In this document: positions 18,574 through 27,042 of the stretch, piece after piece
Numbering within the stretch: position 1 is the stretch's first letter
Layout: each line of letters opens with the position of its first letter
Made by a program: the position numbers and the translations under genes
Source of the DNA: Rhodoferax sp.
GTDB lineage: Bacteria; Pseudomonadota; Gammaproteobacteria; Burkholderiales; Burkholderiaceae_C
Length of the DNA: 42,785 nucleotides
Assembly: GCF_028715765.1 (NCBI RefSeq)
Contig: NZ_JAQURE010000027.1
Span: 1-42,785 of the forward strand
Direction of reading: 5' to 3'
Notes under the pieces: model-generated
Database searches by the model: none
What the model was told of the DNA's origin: nothing
Seen by the model: only the letters and a program-made list of their open reading frames with translations

Positions 18574-18620
18574 CTGAGGTTAAGCTAGAACACTCAAAGT
18601 TGACTGTTTCTTAACCTCAG
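18574..18620 (+). other. Perfect 11-bp inverted repeat, stem-loop
   Basis: CTGAGGTTAAG at 18574-18584 and CTTAACCTCAG at 18610-18620 are exact complements around a 25-base loop. Outside them, GGGCAGGG (about 18564) and CCCTTGCCC (18632-18640) are also nearly complementary, which would extend the structure up to the DUF2788 start. No T tract follows, so it is not a standard terminator; an operator or a leader hairpin are possible. Confidence 0.6.
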
Positions 18621-18640
18621 ACCTGAAAGAACCCTTGCCC

Positions 18641-18853
18641 ATGTTTGGCTATACAGAAGAACAAATCGCTGCTTTTGGCATGACCTTTGGCGTTGGTGGC
18701 CTGATGCTTTACATGCTGTTCATCATTGGGCAGCTGGCATGGGAGTCGAAAGCTGGCAAGTTTGGTTTTTTTGTCATGATGCTGGGCTTGGCATTTGGCA
18801 TGGTGGGGTTCGTGGCCAAGTACATGATCCAGTGGGTCATGGACATCAAGTGA
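18641..18853 (+). CDS. DUF2788 small membrane protein
   Basis: A 70-residue protein, MFGYTEEQIAAFGMTFGVGGLMLYMLFIIGQLAWESKAGKFGFFVMMLGLAFGMVGFVAKYMIQWVMDIK, with two membrane segments (about 14-33 and 41-64). The sequence matches what I know of DUF2788; function unknown. The ATG at 18641 gives the conserved start; a TTG at 18635 is in frame. The start sits immediately after an extended inverted repeat (18564-18640), and no strong ribosome-binding site is visible. Converges on the diguanylate cyclase gene with 6 bp between. Confidence 0.85.
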   Translation: MFGYTEEQIAAFGMTFGVGGLMLYMLFIIGQLAWESKAGKFGFFVMMLGLAFGMVGFVAKYMIQWVMDIK

Positions 18854-18859
18854 CTTGGT

Positions 18860-20440
18860 TCAAGCCCCCAACACCCGGTTTTTACCAGCGCGCTTGGCCA
18901 AATACATGGCTTGATCGGCGCGCTTGATGGCTTGAGCACCCGCTTCGTCGGCTTGTAGCTGGGCGACACCGGCACTGAAGGTGATCAACACTTTTTCAGT
19001 GCCTGCCATGAAAAATTTTTTGGTCAGCTCGCGCTGCAGGCGCTGCATGGCTTCAATGCCTTTGTCGATGGGCGTGTCGGGCAGCAAAATCACAAACTCT
19101 TCACCGCCGTAGCGCGCCAATGTGTCTTGCGGGCGCATCACCTCACGGGTCACGTTGGCCAGGTGGGTCAGCGCCACATCGCCGGTGGCGTGCCCCAGGG
19201 TGTCATTGAGTTTTTTGAAATTGTCAATGTCCAGTAGCGACACGCACAACGGCGTGTCCATGCGGCGCACTTTGGAGACTTCGCGGTTGATGGCTTCGTC
19301 CAGCCCTTGCCGGTTGAGTGCCCCGGTGAGCGGGTCGTGCCGGGCTTGGGCGCTGACGCGGTCTAGCTCTTGGTGCAGTTTGGAGAGCTCGGCTTCGGTG
19401 GCCTCCACTTTTTTCTTCATGCCTTGCAAGGCATCGCGGGCGGTCAGGCTGTCTTGCGCCATGTGCCGGGTGGCACCCACCACGTCTTTCAGCACGGGGG
19501 CAATGTCGGCAATCGATTTGGCTTGTTCAATCAGCTTGGCGCTGCTCTCCATTTGGGCATGAAAACCGCTGGTGGTCTCGGTCATGGAGGCTAGCCGCTC
19601 AATGAAAGCAGCCAGCATTTGACGCATGTCTTCTTGCGCTTTGACGGCTTGTGTTTTGGCCTCGGTTTGTTTGTGGATCACATCTTTCAGGCGTTGCTCC
19701 ACATCATCCAAGCGGCGCAGTGTGATGGGCGGCACGCACACGGCCATCAAGGCATCAACCTGACCCTTGAGCCAGCCATCGTCCAGGCTCAAGTGGCTGA
19801 TGTTTTCAATGATCAAGTGCAGCAACTTGAGCAGCATGGTTTTGATTTCAGCCTGGTCTTCAGCCGCAAAAGACAAGCGGTTGCTGTAGTTTTGCAGCAA
19901 TTTTTTGGCTTCAATCGCATCTGTGTCGGGCTGGCGCAAGGTGCTGAGCAAGGTTTGGGTTTGCGTCTTAAAGTGCTCATCGTCTTGTCCCAAGGCGGGT
20001 TGCACGTATTCGATCATGCGGGCAATTTGGGCAAAAAATTCAGCCGTCAGCGCTGGGGCTGTGGGGTTGAGGGCCTGCGTCACACTGTCAGGCGCAACTG
20101 CGGGTGGTGGGGTTGGCGCCAAGACCGCCACTGGTGCGCTGGGCGCAACCGCGGGGGGGCTGAAACCGCCGTAGGCCATCAAGGCATTTTTGACCCCCTC
20201 CCAATTGAGCTGGTTGATGGCAGACTCAAGCAAGCCACGCTGCTTTTGCTGTCCCGGTGTTTTGGTGGGCAAGGCCAGGGCAATGTCGCGCAACCGCTCT
20301 GCAGGGAAAGCGGGCTCATTGGGCAGCTCAGCAATGCTGTTGTAGAGACGTTGGTAATTGAGCGGGGTGGGCGCTAACTTTTGAAGCGTCAGTTGTTTGA
20401 GCGTTTCCCGAGCAATTTCAAACGGTTTCATGGCAGTCAT
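18860..20440 (-). CDS. GGDEF diguanylate cyclase
   Basis: The C-terminal GGDEF domain makes cyclic di-GMP. The active-site motif is RYGGEEFVILLPDTP, and the inhibitory product-binding I-site RxxD is present (RPQD, five residues before GGEEF). The segment RQARHDPLTGALNRQGLDEAINREV marks the domain start. The preceding ~370 residues have no recognised sensory domain: an N-terminal helical part (MTAMKPFEIARETLKQLTLQKLAPTPLNYQRLYNSIAELP), a Pro/Ala linker, and a long coiled-coil-like region. No membrane segments are seen, so it should be cytoplasmic. The product has 526 residues; ATG 20431 is an alternative start. Input signal unknown. Confidence 0.93.
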   Translation of the reverse strand: MTAMKPFEIARETLKQLTLQKLAPTPLNYQRLYNSIAELPNEPAFPAERLRDIALALPTKTPGQQKQRGLLESAINQLNWEGVKNALMAYGGFSPPAVAPSAPVAVLAPTPPPAVAPDSVTQALNPTAPALTAEFFAQIARMIEYVQPALGQDDEHFKTQTQTLLSTLRQPDTDAIEAKKLLQNYSNRLSFAAEDQAEIKTMLLKLLHLIIENISHLSLDDGWLKGQVDALMAVCVPPITLRRLDDVEQRLKDVIHKQTEAKTQAVKAQEDMRQMLAAFIERLASMTETTSGFHAQMESSAKLIEQAKSIADIAPVLKDVVGATRHMAQDSLTARDALQGMKKKVEATEAELSKLHQELDRVSAQARHDPLTGALNRQGLDEAINREVSKVRRMDTPLCVSLLDIDNFKKLNDTLGHATGDVALTHLANVTREVMRPQDTLARYGGEEFVILLPDTPIDKGIEAMQRLQRELTKKFFMAGTEKVLITFSAGVAQLQADEAGAQAIKRADQAMYLAKRAGKNRVLGA

Positions 20441-20611
20441 GTCTGGTTACCTTTTGGGGGTCAATCCCACGCAATTCATGGCGTGAACGTCACGCCAACG
20501 TGCAATTATCCACATTGCCTGGCGCGCGCCTTTGGACGGAAGCTGGGTTTGGCTGGTGCCCCCTTAGAATTCTTAGATATTTTTTCAAGCCCTTGCCAGT
20601 TTGCCATTACC

Positions 20612-21976
20612 ATGTTCAACCCCATCAAAAAATCTGCTTCGCTGGCCAGTGTGCTGGTGCAATGGCTTGATTTTTTGGCCATCTGGCTGGGCGGCTGGCT
20701 GGCTTACCAATGGCGTTTTGCGTCAGATCAGCAATGGGTCAGCCCGGCACCTTCTGAGCAACTGTTGAGCCTGATGACGGCTGTTTTGGCCACGCTGTTT
20801 TTAGGCAAGGTCTACCGCATGTGGCCTGGCGGCGCGCTGGCTGCGATGGTCGGGCGGGTGTTGTTGGGGTGGTCCACGGCCTAGCTGGCGTTGCTGGTGC
20901 TGCTGGCACTGACCCACACGGCTGACACGTTCTCGCGCGCCTGGCTGGTCATTTGGTTGCTGACCACCATGGTCACCTTGTGTCTGGGGCGAGTGGCTGT
21001 GTTTTTCATCATGGCGCACATGCGCCGAGCCGGCTATCAGCACAAGCGCTTGCTGTTGGTGGGAGATGCCGGGGTGTTGGACACCGTGCGCGAGCGCGTT
21101 AAGGGTGCCACGTGGAGCGGTTTTGACATTGTGGGCGAGGTGGCCTTGTCAGATGTGGCGGCCATTGCCGCCTTTGATGCCCAGCACAAGCCTGATGAGG
21201 TCTGGGTCGGTTTGCGCATGGTCGACCATGACGCGCTGGATGCGGTGATGCAGGCTTTGAGCCAATCGGTGGCCAACATCCGCCTGCTGCCTGACTTGCA
21301 CATGTACCAAATTTTGAACCACGGCATGAGCGTCACCCTCGGTATTCCCATGGTCGATGCGTCGGTGTCACCCATGCATGGCAGTAGCCGCATGATCAAG
21401 GCAGCATTGGACTATGGCGTGGCGAGCTTGATGCTGTTGTTGCTGGCGCCGGTATTGCTGCTCACAGCTGCCGCCATCAAGCTCACCTCGCCCGGACCGG
21501 TGTTTTACAAACAAAAACGCAATGGCTGGAACGGCGATGAAATCTGGGTTTACAAATTTCGCACCATGGTGCTGCACCATGAGCCTGAGGGGTGCGTGAC
21601 CCAAGCTTGTCCGCAAGACGCGCGGGTGACCCCGATGGGTCGCTTGTTGCGCAAAACCAGTTTGGATGAATTGCCGCAGTTCATCAACGTGCTGCAAGGG
21701 CGCATGTCGATTGTGGGGCCGCGTCCACACGCGTTGTCGCACAACGCGGCATACCAAAAGTTGATTCCGCATTACGCACTGCGCCACAAGGTCAAACCCG
21801 GCATCACCGGTTGGGCACAAATCTGTGGTTACCGGGGTCGCACCGAAACGCTCGACAAAATGGAAGGGCGCATCAAACACGACATCTATTACCTGGAGCA
21901 CTGGTCGATTTGGCTCGACCTGAAAATCATTTTGCTCACACCGCTGGCATTGATTCAGGGGCAAAACGCCTACTGA
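20612..21976 (+). pseudogene. Polyprenyl glycosylphosphotransferase with internal amber codon
   Basis: Members of this family (WcaJ/CpsE-like) transfer a sugar phosphate to undecaprenyl phosphate to start exopolysaccharide repeats. From ATG 20612 the frame runs 90 codons, meets TAG at 20882-20884, then stays open in the same frame to 21976 (454 codon positions). Before the stop there are membrane segments; after it come more membrane segments, a nucleotide-binding-like part (KRLLLVGDAGVLDTV) and an intact catalytic domain (KLTSPGPVFYKQKRNGWNGDEIWVYKFRTMV, RKTSLDELPQFINVLQGRMSIVGPRPHA, KPGITGWAQICGYRG). The residue lost may be Trp (TGG to TAG). Restart at TTG 20891 could give a shortened protein. 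No other polysaccharide genes are adjacent. Confidence 0.85.
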
Positions 21977-22011
21977 GGCGGTTGGGCGTTTTGCCATTTG
22001 CGCACAGGGCT

Positions 22012-22629
22012 TTAGTTGCGCACCAAGGTATTGCCAGAGTTCTTCACCGCCGTGCCTACCGCCAGGCCAGGGTCTTGTTCAAAGTTGAAGCTGCCGGTGC
22101 GCCCGTCGGTGTATTGCACACTCACTGTCCAGACCTTGCGGCCACCTGCGCCCTCGGCCAGGGTTTTACCGGCGTAAGCGCCCCCGGCGGCACCGGCAAT
22201 GGTGGCCAGGTCTTTGCCAAACCCGCCGCCCACCTGATGCCCCAGCACGGCACCGGCCACACCGCCAGCAATCATCCCCACCGTGCCATTCACGCCACCT
22301 TGTTCTGACACATTCACCGCGGTCACCCGACCGCAGTCGGTACAGACCGCCTGGCCGTAGTTTTGGGTTTGGTACACGCCGGGTTGTTGGCCGGCCACGG
22401 CGTTGTCAAAAATGCTTTGGGCATCGCGTCGGCATTGAATGCGTGCCTCGGGTGAGGCTTCTTGGGCGCAAAGTTTTTTGTCGGCTTCATACCGGGCTTG
22501 AGCCGCTTGGCGGCTGTCCTGCGGAGCGCTGCCCCACACTTGGGCGTGACTGGCCGTGCCAGCGCACAGGGCCAGGGTGCAGGCTATGGCAGTGAATGTT
22601 TGACGCAGGGCGTTGAGTTTGAAAAGCAT
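22012..22629 (-). CDS. Glycine-zipper 2TM domain protein
   Basis: A 205-residue probable exported protein. The start at 22629 (TGGAG ribosome-binding site) gives a signal peptide MLFKLNALRQTFTAIACTLALCAGTASHAQ, then a Cys-containing region (LCAQEASPEARIQCRRDAQ; VCTDCGRV). A glycine-zipper segment follows (GTVGMIAGGVAGAVLGHQVGGGFGKDLATIAGAAGGAYAGKTLAE), as in the rickettsial 17-kDa/SlyB-type outer-membrane-associated proteins, and then a beta-rich end WTVSVQYTDGRTGSFNFEQDP. The signal peptide lacks a lipobox, so lipidation is unlikely. Role unknown, probably envelope integrity. Confidence 0.85.
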   Translation of the reverse strand: MLFKLNALRQTFTAIACTLALCAGTASHAQVWGSAPQDSRQAAQARYEADKKLCAQEASPEARIQCRRDAQSIFDNAVAGQQPGVYQTQNYGQAVCTDCGRVTAVNVSEQGGVNGTVGMIAGGVAGAVLGHQVGGGFGKDLATIAGAAGGAYAGKTLAEGAGGRKVWTVSVQYTDGRTGSFNFEQDPGLAVGTAVKNSGNTLVRN

Positions 22630-22742
22630 AGGGTGCTCCAGGAAGTTGATGGGGTGATGCTGATCACGAGTGTCTGGCAAGGGTGGCAAGAATACTGCGA
22701 CTTTTTGGTTTGTGACACAATTTTCAAGCAGATGGGGCAGGT

Positions 22743-22759
22743 CTTAAGAATTGCTTAAT
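22743..22759 (+). promoter_or_regulatory. PmrA/QseB-box-like direct repeat
   Basis: CTTAAG, five bases (AATTG), then CTTAAT: a direct repeat with 11-bp period matching the published PmrA box pattern (YTTAAK-N5-YTTAAK). It is 48 bp upstream of the cytochrome c start, in front of an operon that itself encodes a response regulator of the PmrA/QseB type, suggesting autoregulation. AT-rich TATATT at 22786 may be part of the promoter. Confidence 0.6.
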
Positions 22760-22806
22760 CCCTCAAACCTACATTACTTTCACCGTATATTTATTGGAGA
22801 AACCCC

Positions 22807-23337
22807 ATGCCACGCTTGTCCCATCTTCTGAAAACTTCTTTGGTTTTATTGCTCACCGCCGGCAGCATGCATGCGGCCTGGGCGGATGATGACGAAGGGG
22901 GCGGACGCTGGTGGGGCGGTAGCTGGGGCGGTGGTTCGCGCGGCGGCATGGTCAGCAATGCACCACCGCAATACAAAACCGAATGTGCTTCATGTCACAT
23001 GGCTTACCCAGCCGGTTTGTTGCCAGCAGGGTCATGGCAGAACATGATGGCCAATCTGAGCAAACACTTTGGCAACGATGCGTCCATTGACGCAGCCAGT
23101 GCCAGCGCCATTTCGCAATACCTGACCAGCAATGCGGGCACTTACAAGCGGGTCAGCGAAATGCCACCTGAAAACCGCATCACCGAGTCTTACTGGTTTC
23201 AGCGCAAACACGGCAAGCATGTGAACAACAGCACCTGGGCGCGTCCCTCCATAGGCAGCCCTTCCAACTGTGTGGCATGTCACCAAGGTGCTGAAAATGG
23301 CGATTTCAACGAACACAGCGTTCGTATCCCCAACTAA
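22807..23337 (+). CDS. Periplasmic diheme cytochrome c
   Basis: A 176-residue electron-transfer protein. A signal peptide (MPRLSHLLKTSLVLLLTAGSMHAAWA, cleavage near residue 26) is followed by an acidic/Gly/Trp-rich mature N-terminus (DDDEGGGRWWGGSWGGGSRGG), then the heme-binding sites CASCH (residues 60-64) and CVACH (155-159). The helical segment between (AGLLPAGSWQNMMANLSKHFGNDASIDAASASAISQYL) fits the diheme cytochrome c (DHC) family. It is followed after 11 bp by a b-type cytochrome, a probable membrane partner. A GGAG ribosome-binding site lies 8 bp upstream. Confidence 0.92.
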   Translation: MPRLSHLLKTSLVLLLTAGSMHAAWADDDEGGGRWWGGSWGGGSRGGMVSNAPPQYKTECASCHMAYPAGLLPAGSWQNMMANLSKHFGNDASIDAASASAISQYLTSNAGTYKRVSEMPPENRITESYWFQRKHGKHVNNSTWARPSIGSPSNCVACHQGAENGDFNEHSVRIPN

Positions 23338-23348
23338 GTTCAGCCGCC

Positions 23349-24071
23349 ATGGTGACCGACAACAACAAAATACTGGTCTGGGATGCACCTACCAGGGTGT
23401 TTCACTGGCTACTGGCCTTGAGCTTTGCCGGGGCTTACATCACGTCTGAGAGTGACCGCCTGATGGGCGTGCACCTGACTTTAGGCTACACCATGGTGGG
23501 TTTGGTGGCGTTTCGGGTGGTGTGGGGGCTGATTGGCACGCGCTATGCCCGCTTTACCAGTTTCATCCGTGGGCCTGAAGCGGTGGCGCAATGTGCCAGC
23601 GACATGCTCCAGCTCAAGCCCAAACATTCGGTGGGGCACAACCCGCTGGGAGCGGTGTCGATTGTGCTGATGCTGCTGGCCACGTTGGTGGTGGTCTACA
23701 CCGGCTGGGTGTATTTCAATGGCGCAGCCCACAGCGTGAAAGAAATTCACGAGGGCGCAGCGGGGTTGATGTTGGCGGTGGTGGGGGTGCATGTGGCGGG
23801 TGTGTTGCTGGCCAGCGTGATGCAAGGCGAAAACCTGGTGGGCTCGATGATCAGCGGCTACAAGCAAGGCTTGTCCAAAGACAAAATTGGTTGGTCATGG
23901 TGGCCGCTGGCGCTGGTGCTGGTGTGCTGTGTGCTGGGTTTTTGGTATTTGCAATGGCAAAGCCCAGTGGTCAACACCCAGGGCGGTAGTGGCTACCAAA
24001 GCGAAGGCCATGGTTACAGCAACCCAGGTCGCTACGGCAGCCAGGGCTGGCGTGGTGGCGATGACGATTAA
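23349..24071 (+). CDS. Cytochrome b561-type membrane protein
   Basis: A 240-residue integral membrane cytochrome. VWDAPTRVFHWLLALSFAGAY opens the first helix, with the heme-ligand-type His in FHW; further His occur in GVHLTLGY, EIHEGAAGLMLAVVGVHVAG. Four main hydrophobic segments are visible, plus a C-terminal anchor-like WWPLALVLVCCVLGFWYLQW. The C-terminal tail, about 30 residues, is rich in Gly, Tyr, Ser and Trp and ends in DDD (GGSGYQSEGHGYSNPGRYGS), resembling the low-complexity N-terminus of the upstream cytochrome c. It probably passes electrons between the quinone pool and that cytochrome. Precedes the two-component genes by 33 bp. Confidence 0.9.
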   Translation: MVTDNNKILVWDAPTRVFHWLLALSFAGAYITSESDRLMGVHLTLGYTMVGLVAFRVVWGLIGTRYARFTSFIRGPEAVAQCASDMLQLKPKHSVGHNPLGAVSIVLMLLATLVVVYTGWVYFNGAAHSVKEIHEGAAGLMLAVVGVHVAGVLLASVMQGENLVGSMISGYKQGLSKDKIGWSWWPLALVLVCCVLGFWYLQWQSPVVNTQGGSGYQSEGHGYSNPGRYGSQGWRGGDDD

Positions 24072-24104
24072 CACCATGCACCACTTTCAAACAAAGGGTT
24101 AACC

Positions 24105-24776
24105 ATGCGGATTTTGTTGGCTGAAGACGATGCCATGCTGGGGGATGGCCTGCGTGCCGGCCTGCGCCAGCAGGGCTTTCAAGTGGACTGGGTGCGTGAT
24201 GGCCTAGCGGCAGAGCGCGAGTTGTGCAGTGGCGACTACCAGGCCGCTGTGCTGGACTTGGGTCTGCCACAAAAAGACGGCATGGATGTGCTGCAGGCCA
24301 TCCGAGCCAAAAAAATCACCACCCCCGTGCTGGTGTTGACCGCCCGCGACGCCGTGCCAGAGCGCATCAAAGGGCTAGACCTGGGTGCCGATGACTACGT
24401 GCTCAAACCGGTTGATTTGTTCGAGCTGGGCGCGCGCTTGCGCTCGCTGGTGCGGCGCGCCCACGGGCAAACCCAAGACCTGCTGACCTGCGGTGCGATT
24501 CAAATGAACCCCGCAGCGCGCCAAGTGGTGTTTGAAGACCAACCGGTCACCCTGTCGACCCGAGAGTTTGATTTGCTGCACGTGCTGATGCTGGCAGTGG
24601 GGCGAGTCATGTCACGCGAGCAGCTGGAGCAACAGCTCTACAGCTGGGGGCATGAGGTGGAGAGCAATGCCGTGGAAGTGCACATTCACCACCTGCGCAA
24701 AAAACTCAAGCCAGAGCTGATCCAAACCGTGCGCGGCATTGGCTACACCTTGCTGCGCCCCAAGCTGACCGCCTGA
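24105..24776 (+). CDS. OmpR-family response regulator (QseB/PmrA-like)
   Basis: A 223-residue transcription factor. The receiver domain starts MRILLAEDDAMLGDGLRAGL, with acidic pocket residues in EDD, the phosphoacceptor Asp51 in AAVLDLGLPQKDG, and the conserved Lys in DDYVLKPVDLFELGARL. The C-terminal winged helix has the PVTLSTREFDLLHVLM and SNAVEVHIHHLRKKLKPELIQTVRGIGYTL segments. The overall sequence is of the QseB/PmrA group. It is encoded between the b561 cytochrome and the sensor kinase; its probable target is the PmrA-box-like site at 22743-22759. Whether it also controls other genes is unknown. Confidence 0.92.
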   Translation: MRILLAEDDAMLGDGLRAGLRQQGFQVDWVRDGLAAERELCSGDYQAAVLDLGLPQKDGMDVLQAIRAKKITTPVLVLTARDAVPERIKGLDLGADDYVLKPVDLFELGARLRSLVRRAHGQTQDLLTCGAIQMNPAARQVVFEDQPVTLSTREFDLLHVLMLAVGRVMSREQLEQQLYSWGHEVESNAVEVHIHHLRKKLKPELIQTVRGIGYTLLRPKLTA

Positions 24777-24804
24777 CCCAGCGCCTGGCCTGCTGCTACC
24801 GCCC

Positions 24805-26187
24805 ATGACCTTGTTGCCCCGCCTGAAATCTTTGCAAGCCCGCTTGCTCAGTCTGCTGTTGCTGATGGTGACCCTGGTCTGGCTGGGTGCCGGCGCCTTG
24901 ACTTGGGTGGATGTGAGCGACGAGCTGGGCGATTTGCTCGATGGTCACTTGGCCCAGTCAGCCGCCTTGCTGGTAGTGCAACAAACCGGCCATGGCAACG
25001 ACGTGAGCGCAAACGACACAGAAGACAGCCATGTGGAAGATGCGCCTTCACTGCACAAATATGCGCCCAGGGTGGCATTTCAGGTGTTTCATGAAGGCGT
25101 GCTGACCATGAACTCGGCCAATGCCGGCAAGACCCCCATGTCTGGCAAAACACGTGGCTTTTCTACGGTGCGCATGCCTGATGATTCAGCGTGGCGGGTG
25201 TTTGCCGCACAGGGCAGCGAGGGCGATGTGCAGGTGTTTGTGGGTGAGCAAGTCAAATCGCGCGACGCTATTCTGTGGGCTGTGCTCAAAGGCGTGTTGA
25301 TGCCTTTGCTGTCGGCCTTGCCGCTGCTGGCGGTGGTGGGCTGGCTGGCGGTGCGCAATGGCTTGGCGCCGCTGCGGCATTTGAGCCTGACCCTGGCACA
25401 GCGCCAACCGCACACGCTCGATGCGGTGGTGCTGCCAGACGTGCCCACTGAAATTGCACCGGTGGTGCACTCCCTCAACGCCTTGTTTGAGCGCATCCAG
25501 ACCATGGTGGCTTCAGAGCGCCGTTTCACGGCAGACGCGGCGCACGAACTGCGCACCCCCATTGCCGCCATTCGCACCCAAGCCCAAGTGGCGTTGGGCG
25601 CGGGTTCAGACGACGCGCAGCGCAACCGGGCTTTGAACTACACCCTGGCCGGTTGCGACCGCGCCACCCATTTGGTGGAGCAGTTGCTCACCCTGTCGCG
25701 ACTGGAGTCTTCCAGCACCGCCGCCCCCACCGGCTGTGTCGATGTGTCTGCGCTGGCGCAGCGTGTGGCCGCCGACCTGGCTCTGATTGCCTTGGGGCGT
25801 GAACAAGAGCTGGCGCTTGACGCCCCCGCGCCCGCCCTCATTGCCGCAGACGACATGCTGACCAGCGTGCTGGTGCGCAATTTGATTGACAACGCCATGC
25901 GCTACAGCCCGGACGCAGCCAAAGTGGCGGTGTCGGTCAAAGTGAGCGAAAACCAGGTCATGCTGCAGGTGCAAGACAGTGGCCCAGGTTTGGCTGAGGC
26001 CGAGATGGCGCGCCTGGGAGAGCGCTTTTACCGGGTGCTTGGCACCGAGCAAACCGGTAGCGGCTTGGGCTGGTCGATCGTGCGGCGCATTGCCAAGGTC
26101 TACAACGCCCAGGTGTCGGTCAGCCGCTCAGCCCAGCTGGGCGGCCTGTGCGTGACCGTGCAGTGGCCGCTGGCCAAGCCGCGGTAA
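24805..26187 (+). CDS. Sensor histidine kinase (QseC/PmrB-like)
   Basis: A 460-residue inner-membrane kinase. A first membrane segment (about residues 13-33) is followed by a periplasmic region to about 160, a second membrane segment near 160-182, a HAMP-like part, the H-box TADAAHELRTPIAAI (His247), N-box NLIDNAMRYSP, and G-boxes DSGPGLAEAEMARLGERFYR and GSGLGWSIV. The start DELGDLLDGHLAQSAALLVVQQ of the periplasmic region resembles QseC. That region contains a His/acid-rich stretch (GHGNDVSANDTEDSHVEDAP) that could bind metal. Likely partner is the response regulator just upstream. Ends 2 bp from the convergent hydratase gene. Confidence 0.92.
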   Translation: MTLLPRLKSLQARLLSLLLLMVTLVWLGAGALTWVDVSDELGDLLDGHLAQSAALLVVQQTGHGNDVSANDTEDSHVEDAPSLHKYAPRVAFQVFHEGVLTMNSANAGKTPMSGKTRGFSTVRMPDDSAWRVFAAQGSEGDVQVFVGEQVKSRDAILWAVLKGVLMPLLSALPLLAVVGWLAVRNGLAPLRHLSLTLAQRQPHTLDAVVLPDVPTEIAPVVHSLNALFERIQTMVASERRFTADAAHELRTPIAAIRTQAQVALGAGSDDAQRNRALNYTLAGCDRATHLVEQLLTLSRLESSSTAAPTGCVDVSALAQRVAADLALIALGREQELALDAPAPALIAADDMLTSVLVRNLIDNAMRYSPDAAKVAVSVKVSENQVMLQVQDSGPGLAEAEMARLGERFYRVLGTEQTGSGLGWSIVRRIAKVYNAQVSVSRSAQLGGLCVTVQWPLAKPR

Positions 26188-26189
26188 CC

Positions 26190-26969
26190 TTACCGGTGGG
26201 TGAACACGGCTTTGCGCTTGTTGACAAACGCATCCATGCCTTCTTTTTGATCGGCGGTGGCAAACAGCGCGTGAAACATGCGTCGCTCAAACATGATGCC
26301 ATCTGCCAGCGTGCCTTCAAAGGAGCGGTTCACTGACTCCTTGGCTGCCATCACCGCCACCTGAGAAAAGTCGCAAATCTGCAGTGCCGCGCCCAAGGCT
26401 TCGTCCATCAACTTGTCCAACGGCACCACACGGCTCACCAGCCCGGCGCGTTCAGCCTCGGCTGCGTCCATCATGCGGCCGGTCAGTGCCATGTCCATGG
26501 CTTTGGCCTTGCCTACTGCGCGCGGCAGGCGCTGCGTGCCCCCGGCGCCGGGGATGATGCCCAGTTTGATCTCGGGCTGGCCAAAGCGGGCGTTGTCAGC
26601 GGCAATGATGAAGTCGCACATCATCGCCAGCTCGCAGCCGCCGCCCAGCGCAAAACCGCTCACGGCGGCAATCACCGGTTTGCGAATGGCACGGATGGCC
26701 TCCCAGTTGCGGGTGATGAAATCGTTTTTGTACACGTCGGCAAAGCTGAAGCTGGCCATGCCGCCAATGTCGGCGCCAGCGGCAAAAGCTTTTTCGCTGC
26801 CGGTGAGAACGATGCAGCCCACGGCCGGGGCGGCGTCAAAGGCTTGCAGGGCGTGGCCAAGTTCGGTCATCAGTTGCTCGTTGAGGGCGTTGAGCTGTTT
26901 CGGGCGGTTCAGGGTGATGACGCCCACTTTGTCGGCTTCGGTGCGGACGGTGATCAGTTCATAGTTCAT
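26190..26969 (-). CDS. Enoyl-CoA hydratase
   Basis: A 259-residue crotonase-family enzyme that hydrates trans-2-enoyl-CoA in beta-oxidation or related routes. The oxyanion-hole segments are visible ([15 protein letters not shown] and [17 protein letters not shown]). Both catalytic Glu are present: the one in GGCELAM and the one in [27 protein letters not shown]. This supports true hydratase activity rather than a divergent crotonase reaction. An AAGGAG ribosome-binding site precedes the start. The upstream gap to the peptidase gene holds dispersed repeat copy E. The pathway cannot be told from context. Confidence 0.93.
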   Translation of the reverse strand: MNYELITVRTEADKVGVITLNRPKQLNALNEQLMTELGHALQAFDAAPAVGCIVLTGSEKAFAAGADIGGMASFSFADVYKNDFITRNWEAIRAIRKPVIAAVSGFALGGGCELAMMCDFIIAADNARFGQPEIKLGIIPGAGGTQRLPRAVGKAKAMDMALTGRMMDAAEAERAGLVSRVVPLDKLMDEALGAALQICDFSQVAVMAAKESVNRSFEGTLADGIMFERRMFHALFATADQKEGMDAFVNKRKAVFTHR

Positions 26970-26988
26970 GCAGTCTCCTTTTAAAAAA

Positions 26989-27042
26989 ATATAAGAAATT
27001 GGCCTCTAGAGCTTATGAAATAAGCGTAGATAGCTATCATTT
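26989..27042 (-). repeat. Dispersed repeat copy E (intergenic)
   Basis: On the minus strand it reads ATGATAGCTATCTACGCTTA, TTTCATAAGCTCTAGAGGCC, AATTTCTTAT. It contains the near-palindromic core GCTTAT-TTC-ATAAGC and the CTAGAGGCC block. It fills the gap between the M61 peptidase and enoyl-CoA hydratase genes. Confidence 0.8.
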
